Shown here: in pieces, positions 8,364 to 18,217 of the stretch
Numbering within the stretch: position 1 is the first letter of the stretch
Layout of the letters: each line of letters starts with the position of its first letter
Origin: Parvularcula sp. IMCC14364
GTDB lineage: Bacteria > Pseudomonadota > Alphaproteobacteria > Caulobacterales > Parvularculaceae
Assembly: GCF_030758415.1 (NCBI RefSeq)
Contig: NZ_CP132334.1
Coordinates: forward strand, 1,426,001 to 1,490,000
Length of the DNA: 64,000 nt
Reading direction: 5' to 3'
Translations under genes and position numbers: made by a program
The notes under the pieces: generated by a model
Told to the model about the DNA's origin: nothing
What the model saw: the letters and a program-made list of their open reading frames with translations, nothing else
The model's database searches: none

Positions 8364-9644
8364 GTGGAAATTACTGAACTAGGATTGCGCGGGCAGAGCT
8401 TTCTTGGCCTTTTCGCCTTTATGGGGATTGCCTGGGCCCTGTCCGAGCGCAAGGGGCAGTTTCCTGTCCTTAATGCAGTCTCTGCCCTGATCGCACAGTT
8501 TGCTATCGCCCTGTTTTTTCTCAGATTCGAACCAGCCACGCAGGTTCTGGCATCCCTGAACGGTGTTGTGATCGCGTTGCAGCAGGCGACAGCCCAGGGC
8601 ACCGATTTTCTGTTTGGTTATATCGGACGCAGTGACCAGATGCCTTTTGAGGTAGATGGCGAGGACCCGAACCTGTTCATTTTCACTTTTCAGGCCCTCC
8701 CGCTTGTCGTTTTTATCTCTGCCCTGTCGGCCGTATTATGGCACTGGAAAATCCTGAAGGTTCTTGTGAAGGGCTTTGCGTTTGCTCTGTCGCGTGTCTT
8801 TGGTGTTGGTGGTGCTGTAGCGCTGGCAGCTGCGGCAAATGTCTTTCTCGGCCAGACGGAGTCGCCTTTGTTGATCCGGGCCTATCTTGAACGGATTACC
8901 CGCTCTGAATTTTTCACCGTCATCACATCGGGATATGCAACCGTCGCCGGATCGGTGATTATCGTATATACGACGGTGCTGGAGAATATCGATCCATCCA
9001 TTCTTGGTCATATCATTGTGGCGTCGATCATATCTGTTCCGGCAGCGCTGCTGCTTGGCAGGATTATGGTACCACCTGAAAAAGATGAAGTGCCAACCGC
9101 GTCGGACGCGGGTGACGGGCTTTCCTATGAGGGGTCAATGGATGCCTTTATGAACGGCGTTACAGAGGGCGGTAAGCTGTGGGCCAACATTGTTATCTCC
9201 ATTCTTGCTTTTATCGCCCTGGCGGCTCTCATCAACATTATGCTGGCCGCCTTCATCCCTGATATTGGGGGTGCGCCGCTGACGCTGGAGCGTATGCTGG
9301 GATGGCTGTTTGCGCCGCTTATGTGGTTAGCCGGCGTGCCATGGGCGGAAGCCTTTGACGCTGGTCAGATCATGGGCATTAAAACAGCCCTGAATGAGCT
9401 CGTGGCGTATTTCAGGCTTGCCGGTGTTGAGGAAGGTGTTTTCAGTGCCCGGACGGAATTGATCCTGATTTACTCCCTTTGCGGTTTTGCCAATATCGGC
9501 AGCCTCGGTATTGTCATAGGTGGATTGTCCGGGCTGGTACCGAGCAGGCGGTCAGATATTATTGCGCTGGCACCCAAGGCCATGATTGCAGGTACGCTGA
9601 CCACTCTGATGACGGGGGCAGTGATAGGCGTTATTTACGCGTGA
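8364..9644 (+). CDS. Concentrative nucleoside transporter (NupC/CNT family)
   Basis: A ~426-residue inner-membrane symporter with about ten hydrophobic segments. CNT hallmarks are visible: NVFLGQTESPLLIRAYLERI, TSGYATVAGSVIIVYTTVLE, MGIKTALNELVAYF and the C-terminal SLCGFANIGSLGIVIGGLSGL. It imports nucleosides using Na+ or H+. I choose GTG 8364 because AGAGGG (8349-8354) lies 9 nt upstream; a TTG at 8358 is also possible but too close to it. The last codon overlaps the next gene by 4 nt, which suggests nucleoside salvage coupled to a DNA-base-repair-type protein. Confidence 0.92.
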   Translation: MEITELGLRGQSFLGLFAFMGIAWALSERKGQFPVLNAVSALIAQFAIALFFLRFEPATQVLASLNGVVIALQQATAQGTDFLFGYIGRSDQMPFEVDGEDPNLFIFTFQALPLVVFISALSAVLWHWKILKVLVKGFAFALSRVFGVGGAVALAAAANVFLGQTESPLLIRAYLERITRSEFFTVITSGYATVAGSVIIVYTTVLENIDPSILGHIIVASIISVPAALLLGRIMVPPEKDEVPTASDAGDGLSYEGSMDAFMNGVTEGGKLWANIVISILAFIALAALINIMLAAFIPDIGGAPLTLERMLGWLFAPLMWLAGVPWAEAFDAGQIMGIKTALNELVAYFRLAGVEEGVFSARTELILIYSLCGFANIGSLGIVIGGLSGLVPSRRSDIIALAPKAMIAGTLTTLMTGAVIGVIYA

Positions 9645-10273
9645 GCCGACTGGGCAACCTGACCAGCAGTATGCGTGCCTGTACCGTTTGTGAGGAGCAG
9701 GGTCTGATCCCGGAGGCGCGGCCAGTCTTTCAAATCGGGTCCGGCGCAAAGGTCGGTATTTTCGGTCAGGCCCCCGGCAACCTCACACACCAGACCCGAA
9801 AGCCGTTCAATGATCCGTCCGGTGTGCGGCTTCGCGACTGGCTCGGGGTAAGTGAAGAAGCGTTCTACAATCCCTCTAAAATTACCATTGTACCCATGGC
9901 ATTTTGCTTTCCTGGTTATGATGGCAATGGCCCGACGGGGAAGGGCGGTGATCTGCCGCCACCGCCGATTTGTGCGCAAACCTGGCGTGACAGCTTGATG
10001 GCAGAGCTTCTGCCACAACTGGAGCTTGTTTTTCTGATCGGCAACCATGCACAGCGTTGGCATCTTGTTTCAAAGATGGAACGCACTCTGACTGATACGG
10101 TCAGGAAGTGGCCTGAGCTTGTCAGAGATGCAGAAAAAAAGGGAAATACAGTGATGATCCCGTTGCCGCATCCATCCTGGCGAAACAACGGCTGGTTGAA
10201 GAAAAACCCTTGGTTTGAGACTGAATTACTTCCTGAAATTCGTGTAAGAATCCGCAAGCTGATAGATACGTGA
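9641..10273 (+). CDS. Uracil-DNA glycosylase family protein
   Basis: A ~210-residue UDG-superfamily protein. GTG 9641 overlaps the transporter stop (GTGA), and an in-frame ATG at 9671 is an alternative. It begins with a CxxC pair (ACTVCEEQG) and then the UDG motif-1-like GIFGQAPGNL with TRKPFNDPSG. A second active-site-like segment, LIGNHAQRWH and PLPHPSWRNN, carries the His of motif 2. The likely role is excision of uracil or a related base from DNA. Iron-sulfur ligands typical of family 4 are not complete (one CxxC pair only), so it belongs to a divergent subgroup. Confidence 0.8.
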   Translation: MSRLGNLTSSMRACTVCEEQGLIPEARPVFQIGSGAKVGIFGQAPGNLTHQTRKPFNDPSGVRLRDWLGVSEEAFYNPSKITIVPMAFCFPGYDGNGPTGKGGDLPPPPICAQTWRDSLMAELLPQLELVFLIGNHAQRWHLVSKMERTLTDTVRKWPELVRDAEKKGNTVMIPLPHPSWRNNGWLKKNPWFETELLPEIRVRIRKLIDT

Positions 10274-10367
10274 GGCAAGAGATAGTCTATGGAGGTTTTG
10301 TAACTTAACACGGGGCGCAGGATAATACTATCCATTTAGTAGTTAAGTGAATTAGTGAGAGGGAATC

Positions 10368-12536
10368 ATGTCGTCCAGAAAATATATACTTGCAGGTCTC
10401 GCAAGCTGCGTTTCATTCATTGCCCTGTCCGCTTCGGCACAGGAGGGCACTGTTCCCGACACGACGACACCGGAATCAACCAGCGAGGTATATCAGCCTG
10501 AGTTTTTCGACCGTTTTTCACCGAATACGGCTCGTGACATGCTGAACGAAATTCCCGGTTTCTCAGTACGCCGAGGTGATGGCGGGCGCGGGCTTGGTCA
10601 GGGGGGTACAAACGTCATCATCAATGGTGCACGCGTATCCGGCAAGCAGACTGACCCACTGGACATCCTGCAGCGCACGCCGGCGAGCAATGTTGTACGT
10701 ATTGAAATCGTTGATGCAGCGTCGCTGGGGATCCCCGGCCTGAATGGGCAGGTTGCCAATTTTATTCTGGACAATTCAACAGTCAGCGGCAGTTGGGAGT
10801 GGAACATCAGGTTCAGGACGGGGGTAAAGCCGGACCTGTATAATGGCAGTATTTCGGTCAGCGGTGAGCGCGACATCATGTCTTATACACTCAGCCTGGA
10901 GAATGATTCCTTCAAAGGTGGCGCAACAGGTCGCGAGATCGTTCTCGATAATGATAGCAATCTCCTTGAGATCCGCGAAGAGGATGGCCAAAATTACGGT
11001 GAAAATCCCAGCATCAGCGCCAACCTGACTTGGAATCGCGAGAATGGTGATGTCGGTAATTTTAATGCACAGGCGTCACTGTTTCAGTTTGATGGCGCAG
11101 AAAGATCAGACCGCTTTCCGTAGGACTCCACTGAACAACCATTCGTGCGCGACTTCCTGAATTCCGAGGATGAGTGGAACACTGAAATCAGTGGTGACTA
11201 CAAGTTTGATTTCCTGGATGGCGAACTGAAACTTATTGGTCTTCAGTATTATGAGAGCAGCCCGTTTCTCAGTCTGGTTACGACAAGGCGTCCGGGTGAA
11301 GATCCTACTGGCAGTACGTTTGAGCGTCAGGCTGACGAAGGCGAGAGCATCTTCCGGGCAGAATACAGCTGGTCGCCCAAGGAAGACCATTCCTGGGAAC
11401 TGGGCGTAGAGGGCGTTTTTAACTTTCTCGAGATTGATGATGTTGTCAGTCAGCTGAATGACCAGGGTGAGTTTGAGGTCATAGATGAAACAATCAGTTT
11501 CTCTCGCGTTGAAGAGAAGCGTGCTGAAACAACCATCGCCTACAACCGTCCTCTTGGTGATAAGATTGATCTGCAGGCCTCTGTTGGTCTGGAGTATTCC
11601 GAGATTACACAGGAAAGTACATTCCGCCGGACTGTGACAGATCCTGACACTGGTCTTGATACGGTTGAACCTTTTGACGCCAGTCAGGAAAGAAGTTTTA
11701 CACGGCCAAAAGGCTTTATTTCTGCGTCCTATAAAAAATCCGACAGTATGGATATCCGCCTCAAGCTGGAACGTGGCGTTGGCCAGTTGAATTTCTTCTC
11801 GTTCATTGGCTCTGTCGATTTGCAGGACGGCATTGACCGCGCCGGCAACCCCGATCTGGTGCCGCCGCAGTTCTGGAATTATGAAATCGAATTTGAGAAA
11901 AGATTCGAGAATAACAGCCAATTCACAGTTCAATTCTTCGCGCGCCAGTTTGAAGATATCGTTGACACCATCCCGCTGGAATTACCGGGTGCAGACCTTT
12001 CTGATCCAAACAGGGAGCGCGGGCAGGGGCCGGGCAATATCGAGGAGGCTGAACGGTATGGTGTCGATATTGATTCAACGATCAGACTGGACGATTTCGG
12101 CATCAAGGGCGGTGAGCTCGATTTCAGTTTCTTTTATCAGGAAACGAAGGTTGATGACCCGCTGACAGGAGTCGAGCGACCCTTCAGTGGTAATTCTGAG
12201 TGGTTCAGTTTTGTGGGATACAGGCATGATATTCCTGAGACTGATTATGCATATGGTTTCTTTGCGGAGTATTTTGAAGACTCGCCACAATTTGGCCTGT
12301 TGCAAATTAGCCAGTTCCAGTGGAGTGATCCCTTTATTGGAGTATTTGTTGAAGACAAGGATTTCTTTGGGATGAATCTGGAAGTGCGCGTCAACAATCT
12401 GGCGAATATTGGTGAGAAGTTTGATCGTACCTTCTTCGATGATTTCCGGGATGTGCCGGGTGTTACACAAACGAGTGAGCTGAGGGAGCGCCGCTTCGAC
12501 CAGATTCTACGCATCAGTCTCAGTGATACGTTCTGA
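10368..12536 (+). pseudogene. TonB-dependent receptor interrupted by an in-frame TAG
   Basis: The frame from ATG 10368 encodes a signal peptide (ISFIALSASAQE-like end near residue 24), then a plug domain (ARDMLNEIPGFSVRRGDGG, VIINGARVSGKQTD, VRIEIVDAASLG), then beta-barrel sequence. It meets TAG at 11121-11123 but stays open in the same frame up to 12536 with continuous barrel sequence (RDFLNSEDEWNTEISGDYKF onward). A single nonsense codon therefore splits a ~722-codon receptor for an iron complex, vitamin or carbohydrate. No classical TonB box is obvious. It may be a recent pseudogene, a sequencing error or a readthrough case. Confidence 0.85.
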
Positions 12537-12603
12537 TTGGGTCGCGACTAGCCGTCTGCTCTTGAACGACTGCTGCGCCCTCCCGGAAGCGTCTTGTCGG
12601 CCT

Positions 12604-13408
12604 CTAGCGGCGGTATCTGAACCAGTCGTCCACGCGGGCATAAATAATGTAAAGCACTGCGACAAAAATCATCACGGTGCCAGCCAGCTGAAAAACATCC
12701 TGATATTCTGACGCTTTGAAACCTTCCATGTCGATAAGGCTCAGCGCCGTGGAGGTATTCGTATGAGTGCTGTCACCGGTCTGGTTAAGGTCAAACGGTG
12801 CCCCATCTATGAAACTGGCGCCAGCGATAAGAGCGCCCGCCGCACCCGCCAGAACGGCGCCGGAAAATGTACGTGATGCCAGAATATTGTGACGGCGTGG
12901 CCTGTTTTCTATTGGTCGAATACTACTGGCATCAGCCGCTTCGTCGCCGGCTTCTCCAATACCTGAGGTTTCTAGAAATAGAGCGCGCTCAGCTGAGCGG
13001 CGTCGTACGAGACCGCTCATCTCTTTCACCTGCCGGTTGATAAGCGCCTTATTCCACCAGGACATTGCATTTGCTGCTCCCACTACGTCACCTTTGTTCA
13101 GGCGCCGCAATACAACAGATTTTTTGAAGGCAGGAAGGCCGATATTGAAAACAAAAGAGGCAAGCGCATCCAACTGGTTTTGGTCGAGTTCCACTTTGAC
13201 GAGTTGAAGAATGCCAGCTTCTATGGATTTCGAGATCGCTGCGTAAGAGCTGTTCAGCGTCGGAAACATTTATCTCCCCTTGGGCGACGGCTTCGTCTCC
13301 TGTATGGCCATAACCGACCCGCCAGGTGCCTCCAGGGTCCATTGCCGGGCTGAGGTTCAACCCTTCAAAATGCCGAATCAAATCAAGCCCTGTTGAAGAT
13401 ATGTGCAT
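12604..13408 (-). pseudogene. GH24 phage-type lysozyme with membrane tail, frameshifted
   Basis: The first frame starts at ATG 13408 and gives the T4-type muramidase catalytic part (HFEGLNLSPAMDPGGTWRVG, YGHT), with the expected Glu, Asp and Thr. Near 13222-13228 homology jumps by +1 to another frame, which supplies ELDQNQLDALASFVFNIG and FKKSVVLRRLN. Removing one A from the AAA run there joins the halves as DLESIEAGILQLV. The C-terminal ~120 residues hold two membrane helices, unlike plain endolysins. It is transcribed away from dksA and is probably a degraded prophage gene or domesticated peptidoglycan hydrolase. Confidence 0.75.
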
Positions 13409-13702
13409 CTCGTCACCCTCAAAGTCGCAAAAAACTATGTGTGAATATGACACAACTCGTCTTTTTGCGACACTGTAAAGCGCGCTTCTCTTGGGCAAGT
13501 GGCATGAGGGGAGACTATTTAATTGCCTGTTTTGCAGGACATGCTGCGCTGCAACACACAAATATTTGAATCCTGTGCCCCATTTGGCCCGAATTTGTCA
13601 TGTACTTTTAATGCATTCCCGATATTGCACGCTTGTTGAATCGAGGTGCCTTGGCTAAAGACGCCATATAAACGGGACCGGACATCATAGGGAGTTTCGA
13701 GG

Positions 13703-14119
13703 ATGTCAATTGCGGAGGTTCAGGAGTATCGTCCATCAGAAGACGAGCCGTTCATGAATGAGCGACAAGTCGAGTATTTCAGAAAAAAACTGAACGACTG
13801 GAAAGAGGATATTCTGCGCGAGAGCCGGGATACGCTCGGGCAGCTACAGGAAGATAGCCTGCATATGCCCGATCAGGCTGACAGAGCTTCCAGCGAAACT
13901 GACAAGGCGCTTGAATTGCGCACACGTGATCGCCAGCGAAAACTCATCTCAAAAATAGATTCGGCCCTGCGCCGCATTAATGATGGCGAATATGGTTTCT
14001 GCGAAGACACAGGTGAGCCGATATCTCTGCGACGCCTGGAAGCACGGCCTATTGCCACTTTATCGCTCGAAGCGCAGGAGCGCCACGAGCGTAAGGAAAA
14101 AGTACATCGCGACGACTGA
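13703..14119 (+). CDS. dksA: RNA polymerase-binding transcription factor DksA
   Basis: A 138-residue DksA that binds the RNAP secondary channel and cooperates with ppGpp. The coiled coil has the conserved acidic tip MPDQADRASSE, equivalent to the two Asp residues that reach the active site. The C-terminal globular part reads GFCEDTGEPISLRRLEARPI: only one Cys is left where classical DksA has four zinc ligands, as is usual in alphaproteobacteria. A GGGAGTTTCGAGG-like leader precedes ATG 13703. It is a single gene with a convergent neighbour. Confidence 0.93.
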   Translation: MSIAEVQEYRPSEDEPFMNERQVEYFRKKLNDWKEDILRESRDTLGQLQEDSLHMPDQADRASSETDKALELRTRDRQRKLISKIDSALRRINDGEYGFCEDTGEPISLRRLEARPIATLSLEAQERHERKEKVHRDD

Positions 14120-14133
14120 ACAGCGGTTAGTCG

Positions 14134-16305
14134 CTATGCATTTTTAGCATCAGATATCAGCTGGTGCAGATCTGTCGGTCGGCCAATGTCACCATTGAAC
14201 CACTTCAGATAGCTGTCCGTAGTATCCAGAATTTTTTCAATATCAGTTTCCATCTGTGAGTACGGTGTTGCCTGGGGCGTCAGGGACGTTGAGTGAAGGC
14301 TGTAGACAAGCAATGGTGTTTCGTTTTCGCGCACAGCATGGGTCAGGGCCTTCAGGTCTTCGAGTTCGAAATTCTCCGGAGACAGCCTCAGGGGCGCTGT
14401 AGTCTTCTTCAAGAGGAGGGGCAACGCGCGCGCTGTTGGGGAGCCGGAAATGACTTTACGTGTTCGTTTTATCGAACGGCCACCTGTAACAGGAACACAA
14501 AGCAGGCTTTCATTGCCATTGTCAGCTTTTCGCCACCATGGAGTGTTGCCAGTCGCGGAGAAGTCCGGGCCGCCATCGTGCGACAGATCAAACCCGGCCC
14601 CCGGTGAAAAATCATATCTTATTCCCGCCTCGACAAGATGCTCATGAACTGTTGGCGACACACCGTAGCGCCCCGCACGGTGTGATATTGGCGTGAAGCC
14701 GAATACTTTTTCAAATGCATCAATCAAAGTGCGGAGCTTTTGCCGATGCAACGTCGCTGACAGATTGCACTGGTAGGAAGTTACAGCTGTATGTTCCCCC
14801 TCAAAAGGGGGTGTCACCCATGCATGAAGATGTAATCCCAGATCCGCTTTGCCTGTTTCATGCAGGGTTTTGAAATAAGCAACACTCGCTGCGTCCTGCA
14901 TCAGCGGCCATGTAATGAAATAAAGAGGCTTGATTCCATTCCGGTCACACACAGACTGAAAACGGGCAATGTCCTCAGGCGGCGCGACCTTATGCGTTTT
15001 GTAGTCTGAATTGTCCCAGTCAAAAATTTCTTCGGTATCGACGGTCACGAGAAGGGACGGGCTTATGTCCGGCAACTCACATAGACGCTCTACTGACCAG
15101 TCAGGTGAAGCGATCCGTGCCATCGGTCTGTCGGCATGATTTTCAACAGTCTCGGAATAGAGTTGCATCACGCGATCAGATGTCTGGTCCCAGGAATAGC
15201 GCTCTGCGAATTTTCGTGTCTCAGCCCTGTCAGGCGGGTTGGCAAAAACTCTGTTCACAGCATCGGCGATGGCCTCGGGTGAGCGGGCTGAACAAACAAC
15301 CCCTGCCGCCGGTGCCGTAATGACTTCTGCATTGCCCCATACCGGGCTGACAACACACGGTGTGCCGCAGGCCAGTGCTTCGAGAAGCACATTCGGCCAG
15401 CCCTCGCGGGATGATGCGAGAACCAGAATATCTGTTGCACTATAAATTTCTGCCAGGTCATGATGTGGCACAGCACCCAGAAAACGAACCCGGTCTGCAC
15501 ACCCAGCAGATTCAGCCTGTGCTAATAGAGCGGCTTTGTCAGGGCCGTCACCAGCAACCAGAAGAGTCACATCCTGCATGGCTGCCATGGCTTCTATAAT
15601 CAGGTGGTGGCCCTTGCGTTCTATCAGGTGCCCCACAGAGAGGATGGTTTTGCCGGTCAGGTTAAGTTTTTGGCGTGTCGTTTCTCTGTCGACAGGTTTG
15701 AACATGGTCAGATCAACGCCGTTGCGCAAAACTTGGATTTTTTCCTTGGCAAGCCCGATCTCACCCATCTCGTCCTTCAGCGCCTGACAGACAGAGATAC
15801 TTGCGGCGGCTATCGCAGAGGCTTCAAGGATCATGTCCCTCTGACGTCTGTATTGGGGGATGAGGTTGATATCGGTGCCGCGTGCCGTGATGACGACTGG
15901 TTTGCCGAACTTCTCCGCCGCCCGCGCGGCTGCCACACCATCAGGATAGTAGTAATGCGCGTCGACCAGATCGAAGTCCCAGCCATCATCGATCAGGCGC
16001 TGCATCTCTGCTTCAAAGCACCACTGAAGAGTATAGGCTGCTGCTGTCATCCCGATTTTGGGTGGCAGCATATAGCGCGGGTGACTGACTTCTATGCCAT
16101 GGCGCGTTTCTGACAGCGGCGCGCGCGCATATCGCGCATATGATCCAAAAATGCCGGATTTGAACGGAAACCATGGCACAGGAGCAACAACGCGCAAATC
16201 AAGGTTGTGCCGTTTCTGGACATGGCGCAGGCGATTTTCCACGAATATGCCATGATGTGGATTCGCTGTATTGGGATAAAGAGTGGTCAGGCTGAGAATT
16301 TTCAA
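14134..16305 (-). CDS. Bifunctional GT4 glycosyltransferase - polysaccharide deacetylase-like fusion
   Basis: A 723-residue fusion. Residues 1-390 are a GT-B glycosyltransferase of family 4: LSLTTLYPNTANPHHGIFVE at the start, GHLIERKGHHLIIEAM, and the EGWPNVLLE E-x7-E motif at 301-309. Residues ~415-723 resemble NodB-type (WalW-like) deacetylases, with LLVTVDTEEIFDWDN in place of TFDD and GLHLHAWVTPP as the His pair. The likely job is to add a sugar and modify or sense the glycan during envelope polysaccharide synthesis. It is divergent from the polysaccharide cluster that starts 166 bp away. The deacetylase motif is non-canonical, so activity is uncertain. Confidence 0.83.
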   Translation of the reverse strand: MKILSLTTLYPNTANPHHGIFVENRLRHVQKRHNLDLRVVAPVPWFPFKSGIFGSYARYARAPLSETRHGIEVSHPRYMLPPKIGMTAAAYTLQWCFEAEMQRLIDDGWDFDLVDAHYYYPDGVAAARAAEKFGKPVVITARGTDINLIPQYRRQRDMILEASAIAAASISVCQALKDEMGEIGLAKEKIQVLRNGVDLTMFKPVDRETTRQKLNLTGKTILSVGHLIERKGHHLIIEAMAAMQDVTLLVAGDGPDKAALLAQAESAGCADRVRFLGAVPHHDLAEIYSATDILVLASSREGWPNVLLEALACGTPCVVSPVWGNAEVITAPAAGVVCSARSPEAIADAVNRVFANPPDRAETRKFAERYSWDQTSDRVMQLYSETVENHADRPMARIASPDWSVERLCELPDISPSLLVTVDTEEIFDWDNSDYKTHKVAPPEDIARFQSVCDRNGIKPLYFITWPLMQDAASVAYFKTLHETGKADLGLHLHAWVTPPFEGEHTAVTSYQCNLSATLHRQKLRTLIDAFEKVFGFTPISHRAGRYGVSPTVHEHLVEAGIRYDFSPGAGFDLSHDGGPDFSATGNTPWWRKADNGNESLLCVPVTGGRSIKRTRKVISGSPTARALPLLLKKTTAPLRLSPENFELEDLKALTHAVRENETPLLVYSLHSTSLTPQATPYSQMETDIEKILDTTDSYLKWFNGDIGRPTDLHQLISDAKNA

Positions 16306-16471
16306 GGTTCCAGAATACCCGTATTTGGTGTTTCCCCAGTGTTTTGCTCGCTTTTTTGCGGTGCAAAAAGTTACTTGCCACTTTGTAGCGCACGTGTATT
16401 AAAGCGAGTTTAAGCATGGCATGCATCCTGCTTCTCACTGGTCAATAGTTTGATCAGCGGAGTAGGCAGGG

Positions 16472-17377
16472 ATGTCCTTGTTTGATGGGGATTTTGGGGT
16501 GTTTGTCGAGGCGTTGAGTAATATCGACATGCTCGTGGTGGTATATGGTGGCCTTGCTGCCAGCTTTGCAGCTGCCGCGTTGTATGTCCTGACGCTGGAC
16601 AGATCAGCGCAGGAAGCGGCCATGCTCGCATTTCCTCAGCGTAAGCGGATCATCAAAACATGGGTTGGGCGTCAGGCACTTTCTATATTTACCTCGCCAA
16701 CAACCACCCCGGAGCACCTTCTGGGGCAGGTCGATCTCGATACTTTCTCCGTTGAGCAGGTTGCGCCAAATCCTGTTGCAACAGGTAGCTTGTGGGCGCG
16801 CGGTGCCAAAAGGGCCGTGGATATGAGCGCGAGCCTGTTGCTGGTGATTTTCACAGCACCGGTTCTTCTGCTTACTGCAGCGCTGATCAAACTGGAGTCT
16901 GCTGGCCCCGTATTTTACAAGCAAATCAGGGTTGGCCGGAATGGTCAGCATTTCAGCATTTACAAGTTTCGTTCCATGACCGTTGATGCTGAAAAATCAG
17001 GCGTTCAATGGGCCGCAGGCAATGATGCCAGGGTTACCCGCGTTGGCAGGTTTATCCGCAAGACCCGGATTGACGAGATCCCTCAGGCTTTCAATATTCT
17101 CAAGGGTGACATGAGTTTTGTCGGGCCGCGCCCTGAACGCCCTGAATTTACAGAAATGCTGGCAGCTGAGATTCCGCATTACAACGATCGCCATCTGGTT
17201 AAGCCAGGGCTCACAGGCTGGGCGCAAATTCGCTATCCCTATGGTGCCTCAGTTGAAGATGCGCGTCAGAAGCTGACTTACGACCTTTATTATATCAAGC
17301 ATTTCAGTTTTGTGCTGGACCTCTTCATCATCATCCGCACCATCAAGGTTGCTGTGAAAGGTATTGGTAGCCGCTAG
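16472..17377 (+). CDS. Undecaprenyl-phosphate sugar-1-phosphate transferase (initiating, XrtA-type)
   Basis: A 301-residue polyprenyl-phosphate sugar transferase that starts polysaccharide assembly at the inner membrane. There is one N-terminal membrane helix (residues ~22-44), then the bacterial sugar transferase domain from ~110: KRAVDMSASLLLVI membrane segment, YKFRSM, the DEIPQAFNILKGDMSFVGPR catalytic stretch and LTGWAQI. The sequence resembles the C-terminal half of XrtA-locus sugar transferases but is shorter, lacking the CoA-binding-like region of the ~450-residue forms. AGGCAGGG precedes ATG 16472. It is first of a collinear cluster. Confidence 0.88.
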   Translation: MSLFDGDFGVFVEALSNIDMLVVVYGGLAASFAAAALYVLTLDRSAQEAAMLAFPQRKRIIKTWVGRQALSIFTSPTTTPEHLLGQVDLDTFSVEQVAPNPVATGSLWARGAKRAVDMSASLLLVIFTAPVLLLTAALIKLESAGPVFYKQIRVGRNGQHFSIYKFRSMTVDAEKSGVQWAAGNDARVTRVGRFIRKTRIDEIPQAFNILKGDMSFVGPRPERPEFTEMLAAEIPHYNDRHLVKPGLTGWAQIRYPYGASVEDARQKLTYDLYYIKHFSFVLDLFIIIRTIKVAVKGIGSR

Positions 17378-17527
17378 GCGGTGACAGCCTGTCTTAAGAT
17401 AACAGTAAGGATGTCACCCCTATGCAGTATCAGGCAGAAATTGTATCAAATTGGACACAATATTAGGGCTGGAACCCGGGAAATAGCATCCGGTTACCAG
17501 GAAATTCGGGCAAGAGGTGAGTGCTGC

Positions 17528-18184
17528 ATGATGAAATTTTTAACCGCAATTCCAAAACTCGCGGGACTGATCATGGTCTCGCTTATTTTCCTGAGTGCAT
17601 GTGAGGGCATCGGCGGGAATGATTTGAGTTACGGGGACGGGCAGGAACCCCAGTCCCCTGATCAGTTACTGGCCTCAACGCCGGAATATCTGATCGGTCC
17701 TTTGGACCAGCTGCAGGTATTTGTCTGGCGCGCGCCGGAACTATCTACAGATGTTGTTGTGCGCCCGGATGGCCGTATCTCGACACCGCTTGTGGAAGAC
17801 ATGCTGGCAGCAGGTAAAACGCCGTCTGCACTGGCGCGAGATCTTGAAGTCGTGCTGGCTGATTTTGTGCGCACTCCTGAGGTGACAGTCATTGTCAGCC
17901 AGTTCTCCTCGACCTTCGATCAGCAGGTTCGCGTATTGGGAGAGGCGCAAAGGCCAGTCGCCCTGCCATATCAGGCTGGCATGACTGTTCTCGACGTGAT
18001 GGTTGCTGTTGGCGGCTTGACTGAGTTTGCTGCTGGCAACAAGGCCGTTCTGATCAGAGGGCGCGGCAGTAACAGAAATTCCTATCGTCTGAAGCTGGAT
18101 GACCTGATGCGCAAGGCAGATGTGCGGGCAAATGTCCCCGTAGCTCCGGGCGATGTCATCCTTATCCCGGAGAGTATTTTTTAA
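17528..18184 (+). CDS. Polysaccharide export outer-membrane lipoprotein (Wza-like, XrtA-type)
   Basis: A 218-residue Wza-family exporter. ATG 17528 is chosen because AGGTGAG lies just upstream and the lipoprotein signal follows at once (LIMVSLIFLSAC with lipidated Cys); the longer open frame from 17381 is not protein-like. The poly-export domain is YLIGPLDQLQVFVWRAPELS to about residue 120, and an SLBB segment follows (VLGEAQRPVALPYQAGMTVL). It should form the outer-membrane exit for the polysaccharide. Length matches the short XrtA-associated type. Confidence 0.9.
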   Translation: MMKFLTAIPKLAGLIMVSLIFLSACEGIGGNDLSYGDGQEPQSPDQLLASTPEYLIGPLDQLQVFVWRAPELSTDVVVRPDGRISTPLVEDMLAAGKTPSALARDLEVVLADFVRTPEVTVIVSQFSSTFDQQVRVLGEAQRPVALPYQAGMTVLDVMVAVGGLTEFAAGNKAVLIRGRGSNRNSYRLKLDDLMRKADVRANVPVAPGDVILIPESIF

Positions 18185-18217
18185 TGTGGCAACAGCTTGG
18201 CAAGAGCGGAGACGGTC

